In this document: positions 29,902-40,469 of the stretch, piece by piece
How positions within the stretch are numbered: position 1 is the first letter of the stretch
Layout of the letters: each line of letters starts with the position of its first letter
From: an uncultured Clostridia bacterium
Lineage (GTDB): Bacteria; Bacillota; Clostridia; Christensenellales; Borkfalkiaceae
Length of the DNA: 64,000 bases
Assembly: GCA_947627765.1 (NCBI GenBank)
Contig: CANQXA010000006.1
Span: 1 to 64,000, forward strand
Direction of reading: 5' to 3'
Program-made: the position numbers and the translations under genes
The notes under the pieces: generated by a model
Told to the model about the DNA's origin: nothing
Databases searched by the model: none
What the model saw: the letters and a program-made list of their open reading frames with translations, nothing else

Positions 29902-30656
29902 TTCTTTTTGCCCTCCCGCTGTGACTTTTCGCGGACTTCCTTCGCGGCGCGCTCGCCCGCTTCGATGATGTCCTGCGAGCGCTTTACTTCCGCAAGCCGC
30001 GACTTCTTCTCGACATAGGCGCCGATCAGATAGAAACAACCGCTGACCAAGATGGGCAAAAGCGCGAACGCGATCGACCAATAGGGCGTCACTCTGAGGC
30101 CGAGAGCGGTCCCGTCGGGTGCGGTGACCGTTCCCATCCATGTGATGGGGATGACCGCCCAGCCCGCAAACATGGCGAGCGCATAGTAGGCAAGCCCGCC
30201 CGCGCTCGACGCGAGTTTTGCGGACGGGATAGACCCCGCGACTGCGCCGAGGATAATGACAGGAAGCGCGACGTAAAGCCCGATCAAAAAGCCTTTCCAA
30301 ACGCGGAATTCCCGTTCGGGACGGTGGTCGCCGCCCGATTCGATGCCGAACAGTTCGTTCTTCCTGTGCAATTCCCCCGCGACCAAAGAACCGTAATGGA
30401 GCTTCCCGTAGTGATAGCAGAGGTGCGCGTTGTACGCCGCTCCCGCAAGAATGCAGACGCTCCCGAGCAACGTATGGACATAGACGTTGTTGCCGAGCTG
30501 ACATACGAGGCAGATGAGGCTCATAAAGAGATACATCAAATAGGGCGTGACCGCACGGCGGAAACACTCCCACTGGACCCTGCGAAACAGCGTCCATTTG
30601 CCGGGATGTGCGTAATCGATATCTTTCTTTCTCTTTTTCGGTGCTTCGTTCAGCAT
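29898..30656 (-). CDS. Integral membrane protein of unknown function
   Basis: 252-aa ORF with a near-consensus promoter and SD upstream; ATGA-type overlap with rsmD. Confidence 0.75.
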   Translation of the reverse strand: MLNEAPKKRKKDIDYAHPGKWTLFRRVQWECFRRAVTPYLMYLFMSLICLVCQLGNNVYVHTLLGSVCILAGAAYNAHLCYHYGKLHYGSLVAGELHRKNELFGIESGGDHRPEREFRVWKGFLIGLYVALPVIILGAVAGSIPSAKLASSAGGLAYYALAMFAGWAVIPITWMGTVTAPDGTALGLRVTPYWSIAFALLPILVSGCFYLIGAYVEKKSRLAEVKRSQDIIEAGERAAKEVREKSQREGKKK

Positions 30657-30685
30657 AGTTCCTCCGAGATCCCCTGTTGCACTCT

Positions 30686-30714
30686 ATTGTATCACGCGCG
30701 GCGCGCGTTGTCAA
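30686..30714 (-). promoter_or_regulatory. Consensus sigma-A promoter TTGACA-N17-TACAAT with palindromic spacer
   Basis: -35 30709-30714, -10 30686-30691; spacer contains CACGCGC-GGC-GCGCGTG. Confidence 0.85.
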
Positions 30715-30823
30715 GACAATTCGCCGCCGAAGCGAAGAATCGAAGTCTCATAGCGGCAGATCCGAGGCTTTTTCCCGATTTTGGCGTAAAAAAACGGGCG
30801 GTTGTCTCTATCCCGCGGCCGTT

Positions 30824-31804
30824 TTATCCGAGATAGCGCATCACCGCCTTTTTCGTCACGTTTACGAGCACCTCATAGACCGAGATCCCGAACCGCCTCG
30901 CATATTCCCCGGGAGAGGGAAGTTCGGCAAGAGTACCCGGTCTCGCGCTCCCTTCCCGCACACAGGCGTCCATACATAGATTTCCGATCCCGAGCGGGGC
31001 ACAGCGGGAGAATCCGTCGCCGTACCCGACCCGAAGGGTATGGTAGGCTTTCCGCGGTTCGGTCCGCTGATAGCCCGCGCCCGATCCGAACGCCCGTTCC
31101 GACGACGAAACTGCCGCATACAGCTTCATCGCGGGTTTGACGGGAACCGCCGCAAAGCCGTCAGGAAGATAGCCGTACAGGGCGAGACCGACCCGTATCG
31201 CGTCCGTCTCTACGCCCGCAAGCGCTCCGCCCGTCGCGGCGATATGGCAGATCCCATTGGGGTAAAACGCCGTAAAACTTTCTCTCGCTTTCGCAAATGC
31301 CTCCGTCTGCTCCCCGAGCGAAAGGGCGTCCTGCGGGGCGTACAGATGGGAATAGAGCCCCGTAATCGAGATCCCCGCCCGCTTTGCGGCACGGCATAAA
31401 GAGGCCACGTCGTCGGGCGGGACCCCGTAACGGTTCATTCCCGTATTGACGGCGAGATGCGCTTCGATCGCTTTCCCCTTTAAGAGTTTTACGCCGCCGA
31501 ACGAGCCGAGGGAAGCCGTAAGGCGGTAGGAAGCCGCACGGGACACATCCGCTCCGTCGAGAAGAGGCGTCAAAACGAGAATGGGCTCGGAAACGCCCGC
31601 AATGCGGAGAGCGGCGCCCTCGTCTACCGTGGCGACGGCGAAACTGTCTGCGATCCCGCAAAGGGCGAGCGCGACGGCGGCGGCGCCATGCCCGTAGGCG
31701 TTGTCTTTGACGACGGCAATGAGCGGCTTTTTGCGCAATTTTTTAAGAGTACGGGCATTTTGGCGGATCTTTCCGAGATCGACGACGGCGAGCACCGATT
31801 GCAT
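30824..31804 (-). CDS. alr: Alanine racemase
   Basis: VVDLGKIRQNARTLKK, AVVKDNAYGHGA PLP-lysine motif. Confidence 0.93.
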   Translation of the reverse strand: MQSVLAVVDLGKIRQNARTLKKLRKKPLIAVVKDNAYGHGAAAVALALCGIADSFAVATVDEGAALRIAGVSEPILVLTPLLDGADVSRAASYRLTASLGSFGGVKLLKGKAIEAHLAVNTGMNRYGVPPDDVASLCRAAKRAGISITGLYSHLYAPQDALSLGEQTEAFAKARESFTAFYPNGICHIAATGGALAGVETDAIRVGLALYGYLPDGFAAVPVKPAMKLYAAVSSSERAFGSGAGYQRTEPRKAYHTLRVGYGDGFSRCAPLGIGNLCMDACVREGSARPGTLAELPSPGEYARRFGISVYEVLVNVTKKAVMRYLG

Positions 31805-31821
31805 ACGTCCATACTATGCAA

Positions 31822-31844
31822 GAAGGGGGCTTTCCGCCCCCTTC
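31822..31844 (-). terminator. Perfect 9-bp stem-loop GAAGGGGGC-GGAAA-GCCCCCTTC
   Basis: Just downstream of the zinc-ribbon gene stop (31857), 18 nt before the alr start. Confidence 0.75.
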
Positions 31845-31856
31845 CCAACGATCCGT

Positions 31857-32555
31857 TTAGACCTTGTAGACCAATCTCCTGCAATTCTCGCATTCCACCA
31901 TGTTGCCGCCCGCGAGAACGCCCTGTTGCGCCAGAGGGAAGTCCCTCCCGCAGACGCAAAACTCTCCGTTCAGCGGCACGACGATAGGAAAGATCTTCTC
32001 CTTCCGCTTTTGGTGATAGTACTTCATGATCTCGGGCGAGATCTTGGTCTCGATGGAAGCGAGCTTATCGTTGATCGCCTTGACCTCTTCCGCACGGGAG
32101 TTTTTGAGTTCTTCGAACTTGACCTTGTACTCCTTATATTGCTTCTGCATGGCGATCGTCTGCTCTTTGATCTTTTTATACTCTTCGCTTGCGGCGCTGA
32201 CGTCCGCGAGAAGGCGGTTGAGCTCCGCTTTGACGGCGCGCAACTTATCGAGAAGGGCCTGCGCATTTTTTTTGTAGAATGCAAGATCGGCGCCCCCTTC
32301 GACCATCTCCTCGAGATCGGCATATTCCGCGATCGCCTTCGTCGTTTCCTCGACGCGGCGCTGTAAGTCGTCGCGCAAATTCCTCAGCTCCGCGGCGTGC
32401 GCCTCCTGCGATTCGAGCTTTTCGCGGGCGACCTCCATGAATTTTTTTGCCTGCACAAACTTCTTTCTCTCTTCGCTCGCGGCGATCTCCTGCTCGAGTT
32501 TCCGCAGTTCGCCGTCTACTTTTTGATACTCCAAAAGTTCTTTCGATACGGGCAT
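31857..32555 (-). CDS. Coiled-coil C4-type zinc-ribbon protein
   Basis: Coiled coil followed by CVCGRDFPLAQQGVLAGGNMVECENCRRLVY. Confidence 0.85.
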   Translation of the reverse strand: MPVSKELLEYQKVDGELRKLEQEIAASEERKKFVQAKKFMEVAREKLESQEAHAAELRNLRDDLQRRVEETTKAIAEYADLEEMVEGGADLAFYKKNAQALLDKLRAVKAELNRLLADVSAASEEYKKIKEQTIAMQKQYKEYKVKFEELKNSRAEEVKAINDKLASIETKISPEIMKYYHQKRKEKIFPIVVPLNGEFCVCGRDFPLAQQGVLAGGNMVECENCRRLVYKV

Positions 32556-32619
32556 AACTTACCTCCAATCATTCTGAAAATCTATTATCGCGGGGGACGC
32601 CCCCCTATTGATCCTCGGA

Positions 32620-33390
32620 TCAAAGAAACCGCTCGTCCGTAAAGGTCGATACGGGGACCGGAACGGCGGCGCGCACCGCCTCCGCAAAGCGCATAAATCC
32701 GTAGTTCTCGGCGGCGTAATGGGTCAAGAGCAGGACGTTGAGCCCGCGCTCGACCGCCTCCGCGATTAGATGATGTTTCGCGTCGGAGGAGACGAGCGTA
32801 TCCGCGCCGTTTTGCACCGCAAACCCGAGCGCCTCATAAGTGAATCCCCCGCCGCAAAAACTTGCGATCCGCCGAACTTTTTCCGTGCCGTATGTAATGA
32901 GCCGCTTGGTGCGGAACACTTGCGCCGTCCGCTCGGAGAACACTTTGAGCGGCGTCTCTTTCACGTCGAACACTCTGCCGTAGTTCCCGCCCCCGCACTG
33001 TTCGCAGACGGCTACGGGCTCTTTTCCTCCGAGCCCGCGCATCAGCCATTCGTCGATCCCGCGGGCGGCGGCGTCGAGATTGAGATGCGCCGAGATCACG
33101 GAGATCCCTTTCGCGATGCAGGCCGTAAGTTTTCCTTCCCGCTCCCCGTTGAGTTGCATGACGGGGTCCCAAATCGCGGGATGGTGCGTGACGATACAGT
33201 TCGCGCCCGACTTCTCGGCTTCCCCGATGGCGCGATAGGATAAGTCGAGGGAAAAGAGAATGCCTTCGACCGGTCTCCCGCAATCGAGCAGAAGCCCGCT
33301 GTTATCGCGGTACCCTTTCTTGATGTATTCCTCGGAGACCGAAAAGGGCGCAAGCCCGTCCACGGTCTCATAGAGTTCTTTTAAGTTCAT
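32620..33390 (-). CDS. Nif3-like dinuclear metal centre hexameric protein
   Basis: CIVTHHPAIW..., RIASFCGGG, LVSSDAKHHLIAEA. Confidence 0.92.
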   Translation of the reverse strand: MNLKELYETVDGLAPFSVSEEYIKKGYRDNSGLLLDCGRPVEGILFSLDLSYRAIGEAEKSGANCIVTHHPAIWDPVMQLNGEREGKLTACIAKGISVISAHLNLDAAARGIDEWLMRGLGGKEPVAVCEQCGGGNYGRVFDVKETPLKVFSERTAQVFRTKRLITYGTEKVRRIASFCGGGFTYEALGFAVQNGADTLVSSDAKHHLIAEAVERGLNVLLLTHYAAENYGFMRFAEAVRAAVPVPVSTFTDERFL

Positions 33391-34033
33391 CGATCAGTTC
33401 CTCCCGTTCGCGCAACTGTTCCGTAAGCGCCGCGCGGCTTTCCTCCTTCATGTCCGCCGTGAGGCGAATCATGATCTTTTCCCGCTCCTGCTCCGTCTTG
33501 CGGAGAAATTCCGCGGGATATTTGCCGTTCAAATTATCTCTTCCGTAGGCGATCTCTCGCGGCGAATAACTATCTCCGCCCTGCCCGCTCCCGCGGATGA
33601 GATCGTAGAACTTCTCACCCTCGGAAAAGGTATAATCGAGATCGAGCATGGCTCCCTGTTCCAAAAGGTACTGCCGCACCTTTTCGCTGTTTTTCATCGG
33701 CTGAAGGACAAACCTCTGCGGCAGACCCGAACGCCTCAGGATCTTGATGATCTCCTCGCCGCCCATTCCCGCGATGAGAACGAGATCGCAACGCTCGGGG
33801 ATCCCGTCCAACCCGTCCGCAACGACGGGAAAACATTTCCCCGCGGCGATCTCCCGTTCCAAAAGGCGGGCGGCTTTGCGTACGCTTCCCTCCGAAATGT
33901 CCGTGATATAGGCGCGTTCGCAGAGCTTGCGGCGGAACATATAGCGCGTCATGAATCCGTGGTCGCAACCGACGTCCGCAAATACGGCACAGCGCTCCAA
34001 CGCGGCGCAGATCTTTGAGACCCGTTCCCCCAT
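33368..34033 (-). CDS. trmK: tRNA (adenine22-N1)-methyltransferase TrmK
   Basis: [38 protein letters not shown]; downstream of sigA as in Firmicutes. Confidence 0.92.
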   Translation of the reverse strand: MGERVSKICAALERCAVFADVGCDHGFMTRYMFRRKLCERAYITDISEGSVRKAARLLEREIAAGKCFPVVADGLDGIPERCDLVLIAGMGGEEIIKILRRSGLPQRFVLQPMKNSEKVRQYLLEQGAMLDLDYTFSEGEKFYDLIRGSGQGGDSYSPREIAYGRDNLNGKYPAEFLRKTEQEREKIMIRLTADMKEESRAALTEQLREREELIDELKRTL

Positions 34034-35088
34034 CAGTTCAAAAAGTCGCGAAGTTTCTTGGAACGCGAGGGATGGCGGAGCTTTCTGAGCGCCTTCGCCT
34101 CGATTTGGCGGATGCGTTCGCGGGTGACGTTGAATTCTCTCCCCACTTCTTCGAGGGTACGGGGCTTGCCGTCGTCGATGCCGTATCTTAAACGGAGCAC
34201 TTTCTCCTCGCGGGGAGTGAGGGTATCGAGCACGCCGAGGAGCTGTTCTTTGAGCATGATAAACGTCACGCTGTCGCCCGGCGTCTGGGTCTTATCGTCT
34301 TCGATGAAATCGCCGAGGTGGGAATCTTCCTCCTCGCCGATGGGCGTTTCGAGGGAGACGGGGTCCTGCGCGATCTTTTGGATCTCCATCACGCGCTGGA
34401 CGTCGATCCCCATCGCCGCGGCGATCTCCTCGGGCGTCGGCTCCCTGCCGTTGTCCTGCAACAGCACGCGGGAGATGCGGGTGAGCTTATTGATCGTCTC
34501 CACCATGTGCACGGGGATACGGATGGTCCGCGCTTGGTCGGCGATCGCGCGGGTGATGGATTGGCGGATCCACCAGGTCGCATATGTCGAGAACTTGAAA
34601 CCTTTTTGGTAATCGAACTTCTCCACTGCCTTCATGAGCCCGAGATTCCCCTCTTGGATGAGGTCCAAAAAGAGCATCCCGCGCCCGACGTACCGCTTTG
34701 CGATCGAAACGACCAACCTCAGATTCGCCTCCGAAAGGCGGCGCTTAGCCGAGTCGTCCCCTTCCTGCATTCTGCGGGCGAGTTCGATCTCTTCGTCACC
34801 GGAAAGGAGGGGCACTCTGCCGATGTCCTTCAAATACATCTTGACGGGATCGTCGAGCCCGATATCCGAAAGAGCCTGTTCGAAGAGTTCGCGGTCGCGC
34901 TCGTCCTCGTCGAAAATGGAGACGCCCATTTCGGGCAAAACTTTATAGACCTGCTCGATCTGCTGGGGAGAGAGGTCATATTTTTCCAAGGCGTCGCAGA
35001 GCGCGTTGGTGGAAATGCTCCCCTTCATACGGTACTCTGCCGCGATCGATTCGATGAGCTCATTCAAAGTTTGATCGGTAACGTTCAT
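34033..35088 (-). CDS. sigA: Primary sigma factor SigA/RpoD
   Basis: [65 protein letters not shown]...[30 protein letters not shown]. Confidence 0.97.
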   Translation of the reverse strand: MNVTDQTLNELIESIAAEYRMKGSISTNALCDALEKYDLSPQQIEQVYKVLPEMGVSIFDEDERDRELFEQALSDIGLDDPVKMYLKDIGRVPLLSGDEEIELARRMQEGDDSAKRRLSEANLRLVVSIAKRYVGRGMLFLDLIQEGNLGLMKAVEKFDYQKGFKFSTYATWWIRQSITRAIADQARTIRIPVHMVETINKLTRISRVLLQDNGREPTPEEIAAAMGIDVQRVMEIQKIAQDPVSLETPIGEEEDSHLGDFIEDDKTQTPGDSVTFIMLKEQLLGVLDTLTPREEKVLRLRYGIDDGKPRTLEEVGREFNVTRERIRQIEAKALRKLRHPSRSKKLRDFLN

Positions 35089-36878
35089 ATGTTTCCTCCG
35101 CGTTTGTTGAGTGCGTTAAGACGTTTTGTAGATTCGTTGATCCTGAGCAGGATGTCGCGCTTTTCCGCTCCTTCCGCGTTTTCGTAGAGGGCGCGGTCCG
35201 CCGCGATCTTGCGCCTGAGGGCGCTTCGCTCGAGGAGGAGAACGCATCCTTCGAAGTATTTTTCCGCACGCTCGCCGTCGAGATTGTCGCCGTAGTCGAG
35301 ATTTAAGATCTCCGAGAGTTCGCCGTCCGCGTCCATGAGATCGAAGAGCCCGCTCGGGCGGACCTTCCCCTCCCTTCTGCCCTGTATGATATAAGAAGCG
35401 ATCAGACGGTGTTCTTCGTCGTCGAAATCAAAGGAGGAGAGGAGACAGTCGCGGGCGTACGGCTTCGAGAGCAGACAGGCGGCGAGGACAAAACGCGCCG
35501 CCCTGAGATCCCCGCTTTCCTTCTTCTCTTTCTTGGGCGGAACGGCTTCTTCCCGCACGGGCGCCGCTGGGGTCTTATCGAGATCGCGTTCGAGCGCCGC
35601 AACACTCACGCCGGCGGTCTGCGAAACGCGCAAAAGGAGAGATTCCCGCTCCGTCTCGCTCTCCGCTTCGCGTATGACGGCGAGCGCTTCCCGCACATAA
35701 TCCCGCTTGGCGTACGGGTCCGAAAGGTCGTATTTTCTCCGTACGGCAAGCAAACGGAAATCGATGAGCGGCATCGCGGCGTCCAAACAATTCCGGTACC
35801 CCTCCGCGCCCTGCTGTTTGATCACATCGTCCGGGTCGAGACCTTCGGGCATGGGGACTACCCTGACTTTGATCCCCTCGTCCTTTAAGATGTCCAGCCC
35901 GCGGAGATTGGCGGACTGCCCCGCGAAATCGCCGTCGTAACTGATCAGAACGTTCTCGGTATACCGCTTGGCGAGACGCGCCTGTTCCTTGGTGAGGGAG
36001 GTCCCCATGCTCGCGACGACGTTGCAGAATCCCGCCTGATAGAGCGAGATCGCGTCCATATATCCCTCGACCATGATGAGAGAAGAAAGCCCGCCCGCCC
36101 GCTTTTGCTTTTTGACGAGATTGATATTGAAGAGATTTTTGCTCTTGTTGAAAAGCATCGTCTCGCGGGTATTCTTATACTTTGCGCGGTCCGTGGGTTT
36201 CAATACCCTTCCGCCGAAGGCGACAACGTCGTCGAAATGGTCGATGATCGGAACGATGAGCCGCCCGCCGAGCGAATCGATGAGGCTTCCCCCCTCCGTC
36301 CGCGCGCACGCCCCGCTCTCGACGCATTCGTCCGCCGTATAGCCCTGCGCGAGCAAGTGGACGGGCAAACCCTTGTAATCGAGCGAAGCTCCAATCCCGA
36401 ATTTTTTCAGCGTCGAGTTGGATAATCCTCTCTTCGCGAGATAGGCAAGGTGTTCCTGCGCCCTTCCCGAGTAGAGATTTTTATAGTAAAACCGCGCGGA
36501 ATCCCGCATTAAGTTCAACAGCCTGTCCTTCTTGCGCTTTTTGGCGGCGGCTTCCTCGGCGGAACGGTCGTCGTAAGCGGGGACTTCCAAGCCGACGCGG
36601 TTTGCAAGGATCTGCAACGCCTGCGAGAAATCCACGTTTTCGTATTCCTTGATAAAGGTGAATACGTCGCCGGAGACCCCGCAACCGAAGCAATGATAGT
36701 ACTTGTCCGCGGCATTGATGGAAAAGGAAGGCGTCTTTTCATGGTGGAAAGGACAGCAAGCCCAATAGCTGTATCCGCGGCGCTCTAACTTGATATAGGA
36801 ACCGATGACCTCTACGATGTCGTTCTTTTCCTTGACGAGCGCTTTGAATTCTTCACGGTCCTGCGAGACCCCGCTCAT
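35085..36878 (-). CDS. dnaG: DNA primase
   Basis: [35 protein letters not shown] zinc-binding domain; [15 protein letters not shown]...SYDGD. Confidence 0.96.
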   Translation of the reverse strand: MSGVSQDREEFKALVKEKNDIVEVIGSYIKLERRGYSYWACCPFHHEKTPSFSINAADKYYHCFGCGVSGDVFTFIKEYENVDFSQALQILANRVGLEVPAYDDRSAEEAAAKKRKKDRLLNLMRDSARFYYKNLYSGRAQEHLAYLAKRGLSNSTLKKFGIGASLDYKGLPVHLLAQGYTADECVESGACARTEGGSLIDSLGGRLIVPIIDHFDDVVAFGGRVLKPTDRAKYKNTRETMLFNKSKNLFNINLVKKQKRAGGLSSLIMVEGYMDAISLYQAGFCNVVASMGTSLTKEQARLAKRYTENVLISYDGDFAGQSANLRGLDILKDEGIKVRVVPMPEGLDPDDVIKQQGAEGYRNCLDAAMPLIDFRLLAVRRKYDLSDPYAKRDYVREALAVIREAESETERESLLLRVSQTAGVSVAALERDLDKTPAAPVREEAVPPKKEKKESGDLRAARFVLAACLLSKPYARDCLLSSFDFDDEEHRLIASYIIQGRREGKVRPSGLFDLMDADGELSEILNLDYGDNLDGERAEKYFEGCVLLLERSALRRKIAADRALYENAEGAEKRDILLRINESTKRLNALNKRGGNI

Positions 36879-37867
36879 ACGCTCCCCTCCCGCGGAACGA
36901 AGAGTTCCTTGAATACGTTGACCGCATAGCGGTCGCTCATCGAGGAGAGATAATCGCACACCGCGCGGGGCGTATCCGTTTCGGCGGTGCGGCTGTAAAG
37001 TACGGGAAGTTCTTCGGGGTGCCCGACAAAGTATGTATAGAGGCTTTCGAGCATCCTCTCGGCGCTCTTTTGGATCAGACGGTTGGCGTGCTCGTAGACC
37101 CGTTCGAACATGAATCCCCTGAGCTCTTCGATCGCCTCCGCCCGCTCCTCGGACATTCTGACGTAAGGCTTCCCCGCGGATACTTCATAGATATCGAGGA
37201 TCGCCGTATTGATCCTCGAAGAAGTGTCCCTTCCGAAGAGCTTGACCGCGCGCGGAGGGAGCTCGTCCTCTTTGAGGAGCCCAGCGCGGATGGCGTCTTC
37301 GATGTCGTGGTTGATGTAGGCGATCTTATCCGCCAAGGAGACGGCGTCCCCTTCGAGCGTACACCGCTTCCTTCCCGAGGAATGATTTAAGATCCCGTCG
37401 CGCACCTCATAGGTGAGATTGAGCCCCCGCCCGTCCTTTTCGAGGACATCGACGACGCGCAGCGACTGGTCGGAGTGGCGGAACCCGGTCGGACAGAGGG
37501 AATCGAGGACGCGCTCCCCCACATGACCGAACGGCGTATGCCCGAGATCGTGCCCGAGCGCGATCGCCTCGGTAAGATCCTCGTTGAGAGAAAGACAGCG
37601 CGCGAGCGAACGCGCGATCTGGGAGACGTCGAGCGTGTGCGTAAGACGGGACATATAGTGGTCGCCGTCGGGAGCAAAGAAAACCTGCGTCTTGTTTTTC
37701 AGCCGCAGGAATGCTTTGGAATAGATGATACGATCCCTGTCCCGTTGAAAATCCGTCCGCATTTCGCACGGCTCTTCCTCGCGGAGACGCCCGCGCGTCT
37801 CTTGGCTCTTCATCGCATAGGGTGAAAGGAACGCCTCTTCTTTTTCGTACGTTTTTTCCTTCATCAC
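36875..37867 (-). CDS. Deoxyguanosinetriphosphate triphosphohydrolase-like (dGTPase) HD protein
   Basis: FQRDRDRIIYSKAFLRLKNKTQVF...SRLTHTLDVSQIARSLAR, LGHDLGHTPFGHVGE. Confidence 0.94.
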   Translation of the reverse strand: MMKEKTYEKEEAFLSPYAMKSQETRGRLREEEPCEMRTDFQRDRDRIIYSKAFLRLKNKTQVFFAPDGDHYMSRLTHTLDVSQIARSLARCLSLNEDLTEAIALGHDLGHTPFGHVGERVLDSLCPTGFRHSDQSLRVVDVLEKDGRGLNLTYEVRDGILNHSSGRKRCTLEGDAVSLADKIAYINHDIEDAIRAGLLKEDELPPRAVKLFGRDTSSRINTAILDIYEVSAGKPYVRMSEERAEAIEELRGFMFERVYEHANRLIQKSAERMLESLYTYFVGHPEELPVLYSRTAETDTPRAVCDYLSSMSDRYAVNVFKELFVPREGSV

Positions 37868-37934
37868 TTTTTATTTCGCCGAATTTATGAAAAAATCCTC
37901 TAATTTGAGGAAAATTTCAAAAAAAATCTATAAT

Positions 37935-37960
37935 TATGTCTGACATAGTACTTCGCAAAA
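37935..37960 (+). repeat. Palindromic intergenic motif, copy 4 (TATGTCTGACATAGTACTTCGCAAAA)
   Basis: Perfect TATGTC-T-GACATA palindrome upstream of dgt-dnaG-sigA operon. Confidence 0.7.
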
Positions 37961-38022
37961 CCGCTTTTACGCAAGGACGGCAGACAAATTACCCCCTACC
38001 GTCCCGAAAAAGTACGAAATCC

Positions 38023-38718
38023 TTAAATCAAAAAACCGCCGTTGACGCCGAGCACCTGCCCCGTGATGTAGCGGTTTTCCGCGAGTGCGCATACCGCGTC
38101 CGCCACTTCGCCGCAAGTACCGTACCGCCCGAGCGGGATCTCGGCTTCGAGCGCTTCCCGCTCCGAAGAGGTTAAAAAGGCGTTCATGGAGGTATCGATC
38201 ACGCCCGGGCTGACGCAGTTGACGGTGATCCCCGAAGGCGCAAGTTCTTTGGCGAGCGCCTTCACGAATGCGATCACCGCGCCCTTCGACGCGGAATAGA
38301 GGCTTTCACAACTTCCGCCCGTCTCCCCCCAAACGGAAGAGACCGCAACGATCGCGCCCCCCTTTCCGATCATCTTGGGGACGGCATACTTACAAGTGAA
38401 CATCACGCCCTTGACGTTGACGTCGAACACCCTTCGGTAGTCCTCCTCCGTCACGTCCTGGATCTGTCCGAATGCGGAAACGCCCGCGTTCAATACCAAG
38501 AGATCGAGCTCTCCGAGCCCGTCAAAAAGGGACGCCGTTGCCGCCTCGTCCGCCGCATCTGCACGGACAAACCGTACAGCGGGCAATTCCTTGCGCGCCG
38601 AAAGAGCGCTCTCTTCGTCGGAGGAGTACGTCGCAGTCACCGAATATCCTTTGGCGCAGAGGGCGCGGACGACGGCGAGCCCGATCCCGCGCGTACCTCC
38701 CGTAACGAGCGCTTTCAT
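38023..38718 (-). CDS. SDR family oxidoreductase (FabG-like)
   Basis: VTGGTRGIG, LVLNAGVS, YSASKGA, NCVSPGVIDT. Confidence 0.92.
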   Translation of the reverse strand: MKALVTGGTRGIGLAVVRALCAKGYSVTATYSSDEESALSARKELPAVRFVRADAADEAATASLFDGLGELDLLVLNAGVSAFGQIQDVTEEDYRRVFDVNVKGVMFTCKYAVPKMIGKGGAIVAVSSVWGETGGSCESLYSASKGAVIAFVKALAKELAPSGITVNCVSPGVIDTSMNAFLTSSEREALEAEIPLGRYGTCGEVADAVCALAENRYITGQVLGVNGGFLI

Positions 38719-39218
38719 GCTTCCACCGCCGCGACGACGGCTTCGGCGACCTCTTCGACCGATTTCCCGTCGGTATCGACGATCACATCCGCGACCGCCT
38801 CATAGATCGGCGTCCGCACGGCGAGCAATTCGCCGAGGCGCTCGGCAGTCTTCCCCGTATCTTTGAGAAGGGGACGCGTTTCGTCGGCGCGCACCCGTTC
38901 CAACAGCTTTTCGAAGGAGGCGCGCAAAAAGAAGATCTTTCCGTTGCGCTTCAAGAGTTCGCTGTTTTCCGCGTTGAGGACCAATCCGCCCCCCGTGGAA
39001 ATGACGAGCCCGTCTTTTTCGGCGAGCTCGCGCACGATCCCGGTTTCAAGCGAACGGAAATGCGCTTCCCCATAGTATTCGAAGAGATCGGAGATCCTGC
39101 CGTAACGGTCCGTGATGACGATGTCGGTATCGTACCACCTGCGCCCCGTCCGTCTCGCGATCTCGATCCCCACGCTGGTTTTTCCAACGCCCATCATCCC
39201 GCAAAGTACAATATTCAT
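38715..39218 (-). CDS. aroK: Shikimate kinase
   Basis: VLCGMMGVGKTSVGIEIARRTGR, STGGGLVL. Confidence 0.93.
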   Translation of the reverse strand: MNIVLCGMMGVGKTSVGIEIARRTGRRWYDTDIVITDRYGRISDLFEYYGEAHFRSLETGIVRELAEKDGLVISTGGGLVLNAENSELLKRNGKIFFLRASFEKLLERVRADETRPLLKDTGKTAERLGELLAVRTPIYEAVADVIVDTDGKSVEEVAEAVVAAVEA

Positions 39219-39637
39219 CCTTCAAAACTCTCCATTGCCAAAAGATAACTCATCTTGCCGAAACCTGCGATCACGCCCCTGCATACATCGGAAAGTACGG
39301 AGGTGCGGCGGAACGCGTCCCGCGCAAAGATATTGCTCATATGCACTTCGACCACGGGGACCTTTACGGCGGCGATCGCGTCGCGGATGGCGTAGGAGTA
39401 ATGCGAATACGCGCCTGCGTTGAGGATCACGCCGTCATAAGTGCCGTCCGCTTCCTGGATCGCCGTGCAGATCTCCCCCTCGATGTTGGTTACGGTAAAA
39501 TCGGCCTCATGCCCCATGGTCTGCGCGCGGGCGGAGAGCCAAGCGTTGATCTCGTCGAGCGTCTCGGTCCCGTATGTGTCCCGTTCGCGTTTCCCTGTCA
39601 AATTTAAGTTGACCCCGTTGATGATCAAAAATTTCAT
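39215..39637 (-). CDS. aroQ: Type II 3-dehydroquinate dehydratase
   Basis: IINGVNLNLTGKRE, NAGAYSHYSYAIRDA, VEVHMSNIFAR. Confidence 0.95.
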   Translation of the reverse strand: MKFLIINGVNLNLTGKRERDTYGTETLDEINAWLSARAQTMGHEADFTVTNIEGEICTAIQEADGTYDGVILNAGAYSHYSYAIRDAIAAVKVPVVEVHMSNIFARDAFRRTSVLSDVCRGVIAGFGKMSYLLAMESFEG

Positions 39638-39638
39638 G

Positions 39639-40469
39639 TTATTCCCCTACTGTCGATCCGAGATAATTTCGGTAAAATTTGTGCGCCTCTTCCGAATCGC
39701 TCTGTCTCCCGAGGAAAAGGCAATCGGCGGCATACGCCTGATAGAAGAGCATGGAAGCGCCGTTCAGAGCGGGGATCCCGCGGGCGCGCGCCGCACGGAG
39801 AAAGGCGGATTCCGCGGGCGTATAGATGAGATCGACCGCCAAACTGCACCCCTCCAAAAGCTGTTCTGCACCAACTTCGCCGCGATCCGTACGGCAAAGC
39901 GGAGTTTGTCCGACCGTATCATGCATCCCGATGCCCGTACAGTTGACGATGAGATCGTAAGGAGCGGAAGGGACGGCGGTAAGCGGATGTACGTCATGGA
40001 AACGGTCGGCGGCCGCCTGCATCCGGGAAGGGTCCTTTTCGTAGGCAAAAACTTCCGCGCCCGCGCCGAGCAATGCGCCGATACAGCTCTTCCCCGCGCC
40101 GCCCGCGCCGAGCACCAACGCGCGTTTGCCCTTCGGATCGACGCCCGCGGCCCCGAGCATCAGCAAAAATCCCAAGCCGTCGGTATTGTATCCCGCGCGC
40201 TCCCGCGGAAGAACGGTATTGACCGAGCCGAATCGCCCTGCGTCACCCAAGAGCCGCACATAGGGAACGATCCGCTCTTTATAGGGGATCGTCACATTAA
40301 ATCCGTCCGTCTCGAACAGGGCGGGCAGAACGGCAGAGAACTGCTCCGAAGGCACGGAGAGACATTCGTAGCGGCAACCGACGCCCCACCCGGAGAGCAA
40401 AAAGCGATGAATGCGCGGGCTTTCCGACGCGGAGACGTCTTTCCCGACGAGAGCGAGGTGCAACGTCAT
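39639..40469 (-). CDS. aroE: Shikimate dehydrogenase
   Basis: LALVGKDVSASESPRIHRFL, NVTIPYKE, VLGAGGAGKSCIGALL, VNCTGIGM. Confidence 0.92.
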   Translation of the reverse strand: MTLHLALVGKDVSASESPRIHRFLLSGWGVGCRYECLSVPSEQFSAVLPALFETDGFNVTIPYKERIVPYVRLLGDAGRFGSVNTVLPRERAGYNTDGLGFLLMLGAAGVDPKGKRALVLGAGGAGKSCIGALLGAGAEVFAYEKDPSRMQAAADRFHDVHPLTAVPSAPYDLIVNCTGIGMHDTVGQTPLCRTDRGEVGAEQLLEGCSLAVDLIYTPAESAFLRAARARGIPALNGASMLFYQAYAADCLFLGRQSDSEEAHKFYRNYLGSTVGE

